NCBI RefSeq assembly: GCF_008831285.2
Contig: NC_045151.1
Location: 7,083,682-7,147,681, forward strand
Direction: 5' to 3'
Length of the DNA: 64,000 nt
Source of the DNA: Nymphaea colorata
Taxonomy: Eukaryota; Streptophyta; Magnoliopsida; Nymphaeales; Nymphaeaceae
The translations under genes and the position numbers were made by a program. Each line of letters begins with the position of its first letter. Positions within the stretch are counted from its first letter, which is position 1. The notes under the pieces were generated by a model. That model worked only from the letters and a program-made list of their open reading frames with translations, was not told the origin of the DNA and did not search any database. Below, piece after piece: positions 20,596-31,326 of the stretch.

Positions 20596-21571
20596 TAGGC
20601 CTGGGCATCAGGACGGGCCGGGCCCAGGCCCGATAGTTCGGCCCGGCAGTGGGCCCAAGCCGGGCCGGGCCCGGGCCGGATAGGCCGGCCTGGTGGCAGC
20701 CTGGCTCGGCCCGACTACGGGCTCCCCCTCCTCCACCTCCTGTCCTCTGTCTCCCTCTCTGCCACTCCCCCTCGGCCTCTCCCTTCCCGTCTCCCTCAGT
20801 CCTCTCCCTCTTCCTCTCCCTTCCCGTCTCCCTCCCCCTTCCCCCTGCTCGTCGCCCTCCCCCTTCCCCCTTCTCGTCTCCCTCCCCCTTCCCCCTTCCC
20901 GTCACTCTCCCCCTTCCCCGTTTCCCCCTTCCCGTCTCCCTCCCCCTTCCCCCTTCCCGTCTCTCCTTCCCCCCTTCCCGTCTCCCTCCCCCTTCCCAGT
21001 CTCCCTCTCCTTCCCCCTCCTCCTGTCCTCCGTCTCCCTCTTCGAAAGAGGTTGAAGACCCATACAACAAAAATCGCAGAGGGTCCCTCTTCTCTCGAGC
21101 CGTAGGCACGAGTGACAGGAAAAAGGCACAGAAGAAAGGCCAACGGCGAAGATAAGGGGAGATGGGGAGCGACGACCCATCTGGAAAACATGGCAGTGGC
21201 TACTAGCACCAACGACGATGGGGACCCAGCCGGGGCCGGCACACCAAGGTGGAGGGGAGGGGCGGTTGGATCAGGATGCTGGGCTTGGCCGCCGCCGGGC
21301 CGACCTTCTCCCTCCTTCTCTCCCTCTCCGCTCTCCCTCCTCCTCTCCCTCCCCTTTACCGTCTTTGTCTTCGCACGGTGGCACGAGCAAACCGGCCCGG
21401 CCCACCAAACGGGCCGGGCTGGGCCTGATTTTCGGTGGCCAGGCCCGGTACCTGGCCCGGCCTGGCCCGGCAATATTATCGGGCCGGGCCCGGGCCGAGC
21501 TTCAGGCCCGATGGGCCGACCCGGGCCGGGTCTTAATGGGTCGGGCCGGCCCGGCCCGATGCCCACCCCTA
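20596..21571. mobile_element. Non-autonomous GC-rich hAT element, 976 bp
   Basis: The termini are inverted: TAGGCCTGGGCATCAGG on the left and TAGGGGTGGGCATCGGG (reverse complement of the right), 14 of 17 matching, each followed by GGCCCGGGCCGGGCC-type subterminal repeats. The element is flanked by the perfect 8-bp direct repeat TGTGAATG. It encodes no transposase. Open frames across it come from a pyrimidine minisatellite and are not taken as genes. It is much more GC-rich than the surrounding DNA. Confidence 0.9.
20730..21045. repeat. Pyrimidine minisatellite (CTCCCTCCCCCTTCCC type)
   Basis: Irregular repeats of CCCTTCCCGTCTCCCTCC fill a third of the hAT element. On the opposite strand this is G-rich with many GGG runs, the pattern that can form G-quadruplex or triplex structures. 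Confidence 0.85.
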
Positions 21572-21579
21572 TGTGAATG
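21572..21579. repeat. 8-bp target site duplication TGTGAATG (right)
   Basis: Partner of 20588-20595. Confidence 0.9.
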
Positions 21580-22439
21580 TCATATTTTCCAAGTTTAAAA
21601 CATACATGCCTAATATTGTGCCTCCTTGAACAATGTTGGAAACAATATCTGCCTCACACAAATACAATGCAATCTACAAATACATTTGGCACTTCAAACA
21701 ATACAATACATGATAGTGTTTACCATAGAGAGATGATTGATTGATTCAACAATTAGACCATTTATAGGTCAAACAATATGCATGGATCATCCAAACATAA
21801 CATTACTCTGATGAGGCTGTACATGTACTAGTTTCGGTCTTTCTCTAGATGTCTTTGCATCATGTACTTGCACATAAGTTTGACAATGAAGTTCTCCAAC
21901 AACTAACGTTTGGCAAGTTTAGTGCATACATCCATGGCACAATTCAATTAGTTCAAGTGCCACACATTCATATGTCAGCACAAGGCTTTGAATTAGATCC
22001 TTACCATCCAAATTCCTGTGTAGAACATGACAACCACAAAAGTTAGAAGACACATGCATGTACCTTCTATACAACACAACAGATGCACACCCCTTCATTG
22101 GGTAAGACGATGAACTTCTACCTAACAAATGAGAATCTAAAGAAAGATGACAGACAAAGTAGGGTGATGATAGACAAAGGGTTGCCTTATGATATTCATA
22201 TAAGATGCAACAGGTAGTGAAAGATGAACCAACACATCCAAACATGGTGAGGAAAGATGAAGAGGCACAACACACAAATGAGAACCCTTTGGCAGGACAA
22301 CCATACAACTATAGAAAATAGGTGGGAAATAAGATATCAGTTAAACATGTATATCACTATATTGGACCAAATCAATCTTGAATCTGTGAGAAATGATAAT
22401 TGGTCATGAATGAATTGTCTAGACAAAATACAATTCTAT
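21580..22439. other. AT-rich DNA, no feature recognised
   Basis: ORFs of 65-129 codons here have no family resemblance and look like chance. Confidence 0.45.
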
Positions 22440-22985
22440 GTGAGTCAACTGAATGTGACTCGTCTTAATGCAAAGGCATGAAACCCTCAAATGAATTAGG
22501 ATCAGTAAAGTTAGCCAACTTTCGCCCATTATTTGATGACATCACCAGCGATATGGTCGATTGATGTAATGAAAATGTAAAATTGCAAGAGGTGAGATGG
22601 TAAAGCATGCAAAAATGACTGCTTTCCAAGTAATGCCATAATCACTTGTTAGATTGGTGTAACTTCATTTTTTTAGTGTCATCATTAGGAGTTTAATTGG
22701 CCATAGTCTTGTAATTGCAGTTGGATGAGCTTTGTCAATGAATTGAATTTATAACCATCCATCAAGTCATTACTTGATTTAGCTAATGGAATTAGGACAT
22801 CAGACTCAACTTTGAGAAGTAATGTGCATCAACATATGACATCATCATAGGCTCATCAGGAAACTCACACAAGAATTAGGATCAATGAAGTTGACCAATC
22901 TTTGATTGTTCCCTGACAACATTACCAATGATTTGTTCCCTGTCAACATTATCAATAAAGCAACTAGAGTGCATGTCATATTGTG
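22440..22985 (-). repeat. Inverted copy of the dispersed ~380-bp repeat plus a partial second unit
   Basis: On the minus strand it reads GAGCCTATGATGATGTCATA, CTCAAAGTTGAGTCTGATG, TTATAAATTCAATTC, CCAATCTAACAAGTGA, CGACCATATCGCTGG and GAGGGTTTCATGCC, the same order as the plus-strand units at 5684-6070. A second, partial unit follows at about 22870-22985, where TTGTTCCCTGACAACATTACC is itself duplicated. Confidence 0.65.
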
Positions 22986-23020
22986 ATTAATAAACTACTC
23001 TTTGTTTTTTGAATGCTGAT

Positions 23021-23023
23021 TTA
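23021..23023. repeat. TTA target site (left of Harbinger 1)
   Basis: 3-bp TTA preceding the terminus CACTATGTTTG; PIF/Harbinger elements duplicate TTA/TAA. Confidence 0.6.
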
Positions 23024-23077
23024 CACTATGTTTGAAATAACAAACTTATTTGTTTACCTTATTTCATATTAGAAAAC

Positions 23078-24396
23078 ATGAGAGAACACCTACAACAGGA
23101 AGTTATTCTACTTTTATGTTCTGTTTTTTATTATTTTATACGCCGAAGACAATGCCGACAACAACTTGTGCATCAATCAATTAGGCAATCATATGAAGAA
23201 AGACAAAAAATTAGAGATCAAATTATATATAAATTAGATGATGATGTACAAGGCTGCAATATAGCATGCATGGAGACGTTAGCTTTCTAATAGTTTTGTG
23301 ATATTCTTCAACATGATGGTGGACTACATAGTACATACATTGTAAAGTAGAAGAACAAGTCACTCTCTTTCTTGTGATTTTATTTCACATATACAAACAT
23401 TGATTGGTTCAGTTTTGGTTCTATTGCTCAATAGAGGCAATTTCTTGATATTTTCACAAAGTATTGAGTTCAAATATTCTATTAAACGACAAATTCATTC
23501 AACTCTGACAGATCAACTTTGCCAAATAAAATCTTATACAATTAATAGATTTCATACATACTTTCAAGTAATAAATCAATTAATTTAGTTTTTGTATTAT
23601 ATAATACATCAATATTGCATTAACACTGACTTGTATTTCAAAATTACATTGGTGTAATTAATGAAACAAATGTTCATGTCAAAGTATCTTCAAAAAATGC
23701 ACCAAGATACCGTGGTAGAAAAGCCTGGCCAAATCAAAATGTTTTGGCAGCATATTCTTTTGATATAAAATTTACCTATTTATTAGAAGGTTGGGAAGAA
23801 AATGCTTTTGATTTGAGAATCATAAAAAATGCATTGAAAAGAAAAGACAAATTAAAAATCCCTAAAGGTAATTGTAGTTAAAAGCATATATAATTTAATA
23901 ATTTTATGAATATGAACTTAATAATGTGGTTATGTTCATCGTTTTAGTTAATTATTATCTTGTCGATGCTGATTTTTCATTAAAGGATAGACTTTTTATA
24001 ACTTTTATAGGTATGAGATATCATTTGAAAGAATACTTCAAACGAGGTCTGCAAAATGCAAAAGAGTTGTTTAGTTTTTTATATGATTCTTTGTGGAATG
24101 TCATTGAAAGAGCATTTGGTGTCATGAAAAGAAGATTCCCAATTATAGCTAGTTCAATAGAGCTAGTTTATTGATGTGATACATAGTTTGAGATCATTTT
24201 AGCATGTTGTATAATACACAATTTTCTCATGGGTGTCAATCTAAATGCTAACATTATTGAAAATATTGATGTCGAACTTATGAATCAATCTAGTGAAAAT
24301 TATTTTATTCTAGTTGATATATATAAAGAGTATAGGGTTGGAGAATTTGCACGGGCAAAACATTTCTTTGACCATGTGGCAGAACTATCAACTTAA
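23078..24396 (+). pseudogene. PIF/Harbinger DDE transposase, broken
   Basis: The frame from 23078 reads RQKIRDQIIYKLDDD and, after stops near 23288, CDILQHDGGLHST. Exon 2 (about 23641-23876) gives IGVINETNVHVKVSS, the first catalytic block, where the catalytic Asp of 'GAIDGTH' is Asn. Exon 3 (about 23945) gives YYLVDADFSL, retaining the second Asp, then GMRYHLKEY and NVIERAFGVMKRRFPI, retaining the Glu. It ends VGEFARAKHFFDHVAELST at 24396. The loss of the first Asp plus stops mean no activity. It is nearly collinear with the better preserved copy at 26832. Confidence 0.88.
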
Positions 24397-24599
24397 AACT
24401 TCAATAAATTGAATAACTGTGTATATGAGACATGTTGATTTTTTTCTCTTATATTATGTGTCATTATAGTCATTCATTTAATTTAATTACTTGATCTTTT
24501 ATTATTACATGTGTTTTTTTCTTTTCATCATATACGTCTTTTTAAACTTGTTTTACTTTGTATTTGGCTAATAACAATGAAAAAGAATCAAATATACAC

Positions 24600-25499
24600 A
24601 GGCTGAGGAAAGACCGATAAGATACAATGGGGCCAATCAATGGGCAATGCGTTCAGTGATGCATTATTGTTTTGACAAATAATAGGCAATAGATTAAATG
24701 GTACTTTTACTACAACGGTGTATGATAATGTTGTGACAAAACTAAACAACAAGTTGAGTAAAATGCTCACCAAAAATCACATAAAAAATTGAATGAAAAC
24801 GTTGAAGTTTGACTTTGAGTGGATTTAGTATTGATTTGAGGGCAAATTTGTAGACAGATGAACCCAAAGTATGGAAGCACTTACAGGGGTACCTAATTTT
24901 ATTTTTAGCAATTTAATTATTTATTGGTTTGATAATCAACTTTTTATGTTAAACATGTGTTTCTTTATGACTGTTATCTTTTTTGGTGTTTCTTTATGTA
25001 AGAAAATCCAATGGCAACAAAGTGAATAACAACACTTGTTCTGAACTATGAGAAGTTAAAAAATTTATTTGGTAATGACAAAGCAAAAAGATAAGGATCG
25101 ATGATAGTGAAAGAAAAGCACAGCCAAATGACTTCAATGTATGAGAATACTAGTGATACAATCCTGCTTATTGATAAAGTGATTTCTCAAAATCAAGTAG
25201 TATTAGAATCATTTATCAACATATGGGACGAGCATGAAGTCCAAGTTAAGCCCAACACAGGTTCATTGTCGAAGCATAAAAGGAGAAGAAGTGCAAATGA
25301 AGATGATTTAAAAGAGATTAAAATAATGAAAAATGCTTTTGAGAGAGTTGCTAATGTAATTGAAAAAAGTAATGTCATGCTAGAACTGAGACATTCAAAT
25401 AAATACTCTAAAAAAACGTATTTTCAACATTTGAAGTCATTGGTCTTGAAGAAGAGTTACAAACCAAAGCATGTCTTCATCTTACTGAATAAAAAATGA
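24600..25499 (+). pseudogene. Harbinger ORF1 (Myb/SANT-like DNA-binding protein), broken
   Basis: Across several frames it reads RPIRYNGANQWAM, GNRLNGTFTTTVYDNVVTK, LNNKLSKMLTKNHIKN, KTLKFDFEWI, then NYEKLKNLFGNDKAK and the open C-terminal part from 25101 (MTSMYENTSDTILLIDK to LKEIKIMKNAFERVANVIEK). The 'NRPNGTFT..GY.NV...F' block is the Myb/SANT-like domain that binds the element termini and recruits the transposase. At least five stops and frame changes disable it. This gene is missing from element 2. Confidence 0.8.
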
Positions 25500-25936
25500 T
25501 GGAAACGTTTTTTGCTTGTCATTTTTCTAAGTGAAAGAGTGTTTTACTTAGGACGCTTAATAGAGCTGTAGTTATTTAAGTCATGAATATTATTTTTTAT
25601 TTTTCTATGTGATTTTTTGTTATTAGACAATTATTATGTGTACCGACATTTTGTTTGATTGCTCTAAATTTTTATCAGATTCACTACTGTAGAATGAAAT
25701 GTTGAGTGTATGTGTGGCTCCTCTTTTATTGAATGAAGTTAACATAAATTTTATAATTTCCTTTCCTTTATGTATGAATTTAACAATTCTTTTCTTTTTA
25801 TTTTTTGCTATCCCAAGAAGCTTTACAATCATCTCTTTCTTTTCCTTTCTTTTATCTCCTCATTTCCTTTTTCCCTCTTTTTTTTTCCTATTATTTTCAT
25901 CCCTCTCTTTCCCTTTCCCTCCATCCAAACAAAGCT

Positions 25937-25939
25937 TTA
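25937..25939. repeat. TTA shared by both Harbinger elements
   Basis: This single TTA is the right flank of element 1 and the left flank of element 2; no other base lies between them. Confidence 0.65.
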
Positions 25940-26149
25940 CGCTATGTTTGGTTGGAAGGAAAGGGAGAGATTGAGCAATCCCTCATGTGTTTGGGTTGAC
26001 TAATTAGAAAGGAGGGAAAGGGAGGAAAGGGTTTAAGTCTGTGTGAGGAGAGGGAAAGGAAAGTGAGGGATTGTGTAGTGTAAATCCAATCCCTCCAAAA
26101 TTGGAGGGATTGAGAAGGAAATGAAAGAGAGGGAATGACAAAAGTCTTT

Positions 26150-26600
26150 TTATGCCCACAATACCCCCTTCACGTTTTTTTCTTGCTCAACAAGCAAGAA
26201 AGAGACCACATATCCTCCTGCATCTGAGGCAGGCGACGAAGACCCCACATCCTGCTGCGACGGAGGTAGGCGACTGAAACAGGCTTCCTCCCCTACTACG
26301 CGAGAAACAGCCTTCACTCGTCCCCACATCCTGCTGCGAGAAACAAGGTACGTTCTTCTTCTTGTTTGCGGCCTCCTCCCCGTCCTCCCTAGGAGAACCC
26401 TCTTCTGTTTCTTCTTCTTCTTCTTTTGTTTTTGTTTTTTTTTTTTGCCCTCCCTGCTGCGATGGAGACCGCTACTTGTTTGAGGCCTCGTCCCCGTCCT
26501 CTCCCTCTTCTTCACGGTGATGGAGGCAAGTGGTGGCCACCAAGAGGACTGCCACCAGCTGCCCCTGTTTCAGCAGCAGGCCACTAATTCGTTTGTCATA
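26150..26600. other. GC-rich leader of Harbinger element 2
   Basis: Repeats of CATCCTGCTGCGA and CTTCTTCTTC precede the transposase start. No second gene is evident; the 121-codon minus-strand ORF here is low complexity. Confidence 0.5.
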
Positions 26601-26831
26601 GCTTATTCTCTCTTCTTGCTCATTTTCTTATTCCACAAGGGAATGTTGTTTCGCTACTTTCCACTTGACAATTTGATGTAATCACATAGAGCAACTTTTA
26701 TGTGGAATCAATTATCGTATTGTTTTTCCATTCCATCCCAAATCAATTATCATATTGTGACCTGCATTATGAGCATCATCTTCATAAATAGTCGTTCTAT
26801 TGGCTTTGCAACTTGTCACATATTGGAAGAC

Positions 26832-27810
26832 ATGAGACAATGCCAACAACAACAAATCGTTCTATTTTTATGTTATATTTTTTGTTATTTCATACGTCAT
26901 AGACAACGTCGACAACGACTGATTCATCGATCAATTGGTCTATCTTATGAAGGAAGACAAAAAATTAGAGATCAAATTATATATAAATTGGATGATGATG
27001 TACAATGCCGCAATTTAACACACATGGGAGCATCAACTTTCAAAGAGTTATGTGATATTCTTCGACATGACGGTGGACTATGTAGTACAAGACATTGTAG
27101 AGTAGAAGAACAAGTTTCTGTCTTTCTCATGATGTTGTCGCATATATATAAACATCGATTAGTTCAGTTTTGGTTCTATCATTCAACAGAGACAATGTCT
27201 CGATATTTTCACAAAGTACCGAGTCCAATTATTCTATTAGAAGACAAATTCGTTCAACAGTCTGACGGATCAACTGTGCCAAATGAAATCTTATACAATA
27301 ATAGATTTTATCCATACTTTCAGGTAATAAATCAATTAATTTAATTTTTATGCTTTATAATATATCAATATTGCATTAAGACTGAATTGTATTCCAGAAT
27401 TGTGTTGGTGCAATTGATGGAACGCATGTTCGTGTTAAAGTATCTCCAGAGGATGCACCGAGAGACCGTGACAGAAAAGACTCGCCAACTCAAAATGTGT
27501 TAGCTGCATGTTCTTTTGATATGAAATTTATATATTTATTAGCAGGTTGGGAAGGAATTGCTTCTGATTCGAGAATCATAAAAAATGCATTAACAAGAAA
27601 AGACAAACTAAAAATTCTTGAAGGTAATTGTAATTAAAAGCATGTACAATTTAATAATTTTATTCTGTTCTATGAACTTAACATGTGATTGTGTTTATTT
27701 TTTTAGGTAAATATTATCTTGTCGATGCTGGTTTTTTATTAAAGGGTGGACTTATCACACCCTTTAGGGGTTTGAGATATCACTTGAAAGAATACTCCAA
27801 GCATGATGTA
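26832..27810 (+). pseudogene. PIF/Harbinger DDE transposase, 3'-truncated
   Basis: Exon 1 (26832-27323, 164 codons, MRQCQQQQIVLF to NRFYPYFQ) is fully open and includes KIRDQIIYKLDDD, FKELCDILRHDGGL and VEEQVSVFLMMLSH. The intron 27324-27397 has GT-AG ends. Exon 2 (27398-27623) begins NCVGAIDGTHVRVKVS with the first catalytic Asp intact. The next intron ends at 27706, and exon 3 (from 27707) gives KYYLVDAGFLLKGGLITPF, with the second Asp, then RGLRYHLKEYSKHD. After about 27810 the frame enters unrelated sequence, so the catalytic Glu is lost. The visible two thirds show no stop, unlike element 1, and point to a more recent insertion. Confidence 0.88.
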
Positions 27811-28223
27811 CAATTATTAAACAATTATTATGTTTACCAACATTTTGTTTCATTGATCTACAGTTATTACTTTAGAATAAAATGTTTAATTTTGTCCAAG
27901 CATGTTGTATTCATGAAACACAATATTGATTTTGAGAAGGATGCTTGGTCAATCCTCTATTAATTTGTTTTTTAGATAATGTCTTTTCTTTTAGAAACCT
28001 TTCATTGTTTTAAACATTTTTGCTGTTAGGGTATTATTATCAAGTATTATAAATTCTATCATTTCTTTTTCTTTAAGTACTCAAAACAAACGTGATCATA
28101 GTTTTCCTTTTATTTATATCCAAACAAACTTTTATATTCACCTATTTACTTTCCTTTGCATTCTTTTTCTTTTTTATCCCTTTCCTTCCAACCAAATATA
28201 CAGTTCAACCAAACATACCGTTA

Positions 28224-28341
28224 TGACGTGGAACCCCAATTACATATGGATTTGATGGGACCCAACCATACCGGCATGACCCGATGCAGCTGTGACCGAT
28301 CTTTTTTATCGTAAATTCAAATATTCCGAACGCGTTCGACC
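28224..28341 (+). promoter_or_regulatory. Short upstream region of the SNAPIN-like gene
   Basis: Only 118 bp separate the Harbinger target site from the gene's first ATG. No obvious TATA box is present here, so the core promoter or upstream leader may lie within the transposon. Confidence 0.4.
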
Positions 28342-31326
28342 ATGATGTCTTTACTCCTCACCATGGAGGGACATACTTCCCCACAAGCACCAGATGTCGA
28401 CGACGCCAGGAAAATGTCGCCGGTCGTCCAGGATCCGTCCACTTCATCTGGCGTTATGTGTGCGGAGACGATCGGGGGAAACGTAGAGGTGTTGGGAAGA
28501 GGGATCACGTCCATTCTGGAAAACCTAATCAGTGGTTTTGCGGATCGAGCTGAGGGTGTCGGACAGAGCCAAGTCCAACTTTCGAACAGCATCGACAGGC
28601 TCACCCGAGGTAGTCCACCCGGTGCTTGTCTATCCCTCCTCTTTCGGGCTTTGCATTTAGTCTGTAGTTTACGGCTTTTGAACGTTCTGGTTCTTGAAGT
28701 TTAGCTCAAATTATCCTTTATCTCAACTCTGTTGGGACTTCATGATTTATTCTGCTGGGACTTCGTGATTATTCTGCTTTCCCTTTCTAATGGATGGTTT
28801 TATTTTTCTTTCTCTGGTTGTGATAATGGGTTGTTTTGGTAGTTTTGCTTCTGGTAGTATTTTTAAGAATGATGTGGATTCTTAGAAAGATTCTTAGAGT
28901 AATAGTTTTGCTTATTGCTTCCAGTCAAGGTGAGAACATTAGAAGTTCAGGGTTCCCAATTTTCGTGTTACTTGTTATAGGAGCTTGTTGTGGTTCTGGT
29001 AGTGAAACACGGAGTTTCAACTCTCATAACGTTTGCTCGAGTTAGATTTTAATTGTGTTTTGACTAGTGTACGGAATTGAGGCCTACTAAAGGCTGGGTA
29101 GGTGGGCTTGCTTGGGACTTTCAAAACAATGTGTGGGCGTTTTACGTTTCCATTTTTTGAATTCAGAGAAGATCTGTTTGTTTTGGTTGACATTTCCATT
29201 GAAATTTAGTAATCACATGTTGCTGACTGATTCAGGAATGATTTTGAAGCAGTTTTGACCTTCTCTCTAGGAATTATTTCGAAAAATTTTTGGCATTCTC
29301 AGGAACGGAATGCTGTTATAGGCTGTGTTTGTGACTCTTTGAGAATGGGTTTGGGTGGAAATACAAGCGATTCAAGAGAATATTCTGGAATGCAATGAAA
29401 GTAAATTAAGAAATCAGGGAACCATAATTTTCTAGGAAAAATCAATAATTCTGTTCAGGATTCAGGATTCAGGTTCAAATCAATAATTTGAACCTGGAGT
29501 ATCTTTTTTTAGATGAGGTAAAGGAATGGTGAGATGAAACAAGATAATTTTGTAATTATGCAGCTATTTGTCTTATTCACTTCAACTTATGCTTGAGTTC
29601 GGGTAATCATCAGTCGGCCCTTAGATGATCAACACATTGCTTCTAAATTCCTGAATACATGGACAGTCTGAATTCTCCAATATGCAAAATCACTCTTGAT
29701 GCCATCCTATTCTTCCATAGTCCACATCTTAGATTTAGCCCTATTAGTTGATTCTTTTGTCTTCAACAGTGTTGCAGATAAAAAGCTTCCTACTGGACAT
29801 TTGGTTTTTGGTTACTGCTTTAACTTTTCTGTTGCTTATTTTAAACATGTTTGTATCTTGACTAGCTCCAGCTTTCTAAGTTTGCAAACCTGACAAAAAA
29901 TCTGACATATCCACCCCCACTCCCCTTTTTCATATCTTTTCAAAATTTTCTTTCAAGACAATGTCAGGTAGCATTTCCTTTCTGCTTTATAATTTTCCTT
30001 TTCATTCTTCTTCTTTGTGATTTTTTTTTTTGACATTTAAAAAGTTTCCTTTTGTTAACACTTTTTGGTTCCTTTGTTTATTTTTGTTCATGTTTATTCA
30101 TTTGAGTTTCTTTCTAGGCAGGACGGACAAGTTATTTTGTTTTCTTTTATATCCTTGGTTGCAAGGTTCGAATTTTGGAGGGCAATTAATTTTTCAGTTT
30201 CATAATACATTTGCCTTTGCATGTGTTTGTTGTTTCTTCTTTTCATTCATATCTTATTTATTTCCTTTCCAGTTGGCTTCATTTTCTTTTTCCTGTTTAC
30301 CACTACTTCCTATAATCATGATTGGATGTCCTTATGCTTTTTTATTTTTGAAAGTATTTTTTGATTTTAAAGTTTACCTTAATACAGCAGCTAGATGGTG
30401 AATTTTTCGTATTCGTTAATGCCTCTTATTTTGAAATTTCTCCATTTATTTCGTGTACCTTTTTTTCACTGTGTTCTTAAAATTATTGCCTCTTTATCAT
30501 TCTCTTGATGTCCTCAGACATTTTTTTGAGCCATACAAATCACTTGTTGTATTCAGTCGCTCTTAAGAAAATTCTGCAAAATATAATGTTCCCTCAATAT
30601 TCTTCATTGTGTAATGGGTGATGCACATAGTTAGAGGTGGCAGCATAAGATATAATCATATATTACGGCGTGGTGGTACCAAGTAGCAATTTACATACAC
30701 ACATATGGTGCAAGTACACTAAACTTGCAAAAACAAAATAAAATAAATAACATTTTATAAATTAGAAATTAAAAGTCTAAAATAAGTCAAAACTATGTAA
30801 CTAACCTGCAGTTAAATTACACGAAGTATTTTTCTTCTTCTAACTTAGAAACTCAATTGACTCATAATAGAATAACATAAGCAACAGTATTCTTGTGATA
30901 TATGGGTTGTTGACATATGTATGGCATGTTTAAAAGTATCCATGTGGCATAGGCTTGCTGTCATATAAAATTGGCTCATGTTCCTAGTTTTATATCTTCT
31001 GAGATCTACTTGTTTCTCATAGTGGCCATAAGCATCATTTCAATGCCTTTGTTATAGTTGTTAATGATCAGTTTATCACCGTCATTGCTGATGTGGAATT
31101 CGGTAATCGGTATAACTTCACCAATATTCTTCCTTGATTGCTTGCAGAATTAGATCAGCTCCTAGAGGATGCTCCCATGCCTTTCATCATGCAACATGCA
31201 TCAAAGATTTCTGGACTGTGCAAGAGGGTCTCATCACTAAATACAATTTTAAAGTCGATGCAACGGCGCATTGATAATATAGACCACCTGCTCTCTTTAC
31301 AGTTTTCAGAAGGTATTGATACCTAA
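28342..31326 (+). CDS. SNAPIN-like BLOC-1 subunit
   Basis: The predicted protein has 148 aa and belongs, from memory of the family, to the Snapin/Pallidin group, small coiled-coil subunits of BLOC-1 acting in endosomal sorting. Exon 1 is 28342-28609 and exon 2 is 31148-31326, separated by a 2.5-kb GT-AG intron; the split Glu codon joins to LTRELDQLLEDAPMPF, and the summed length is a multiple of three. The N-terminus is a variable acidic/Ser region (about residues 1-45). The core GITSILENLISGFADRAEGV, QVQLSNSIDRLTRELDQLL and RVSSLNTILKSMQRRIDNIDHLL has the heptad pattern of an alpha-helical coiled coil. The start is the first ATG; MEGHTSPQ at 28363 is an alternative. A GT at 31314 could extend the gene into a further exon, but the TAA at 31324 is a natural end. 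Confidence 0.7.
28610..31147 (+). other. Intron 1 of the SNAPIN-like gene
   Basis: T-rich sequence beginning GTAGTCC and ending CTTGATTGCTTGCAG. ORFs inside are Phe/Leu-rich translations of T-runs. I recognise no transposon inside. Confidence 0.65.

Larger units (their letters stand above)
23024..25936 (+). mobile_element. PIF/Harbinger element 1, full length but dead (2913 bp)
   Basis: The left end CACTATGTTTG and the right end (reverse complement AGCTTTGTTTGGATGG) resemble the termini of the neighbouring Harbinger, and TTA flanks both sides. Inside are both genes of the superfamily in the same orientation: the DDE transposase (23078-24396) then the Myb/SANT-like ORF1 (24600-25499). Both carry stops. 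The T/C-rich tail 25790-25936 mirrors the right end of element 2. Confidence 0.75.
25940..28220 (+). mobile_element. PIF/Harbinger element 2, internally deleted (2281 bp)
   Basis: The left terminus CGCTATGTTTGGTTG and the right terminus (reverse complement CGGTATGTTTGGTTG) match at 14 of 15, and TTA flanks both sides (25937-25939 and 28221-28223). It encodes the transposase N-terminal two thirds (26832-about 27810), then jumps to sequence like the 3' untranslated part of element 1 (compare 27815-27900 with 25620-25700). The transposase end and all of ORF1 are deleted, so it is non-autonomous. Confidence 0.85.

Noticed and set aside
20507-21598. Long overlapping ORFs (up to 256 codons) rich in Pro/Ser/Leu or Gly/Arg/Glu on both strands
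   Set aside because: They are translations of the pyrimidine minisatellite and GGCCCG repeats of the hAT element; no domain, and equal openness in several frames.
25699-26003. Overlapping Phe/Ser/Leu-rich ORFs
   Set aside because: Poly-T/C terminal sequence of Harbinger 1 gives open frames in all three registers; not coding.
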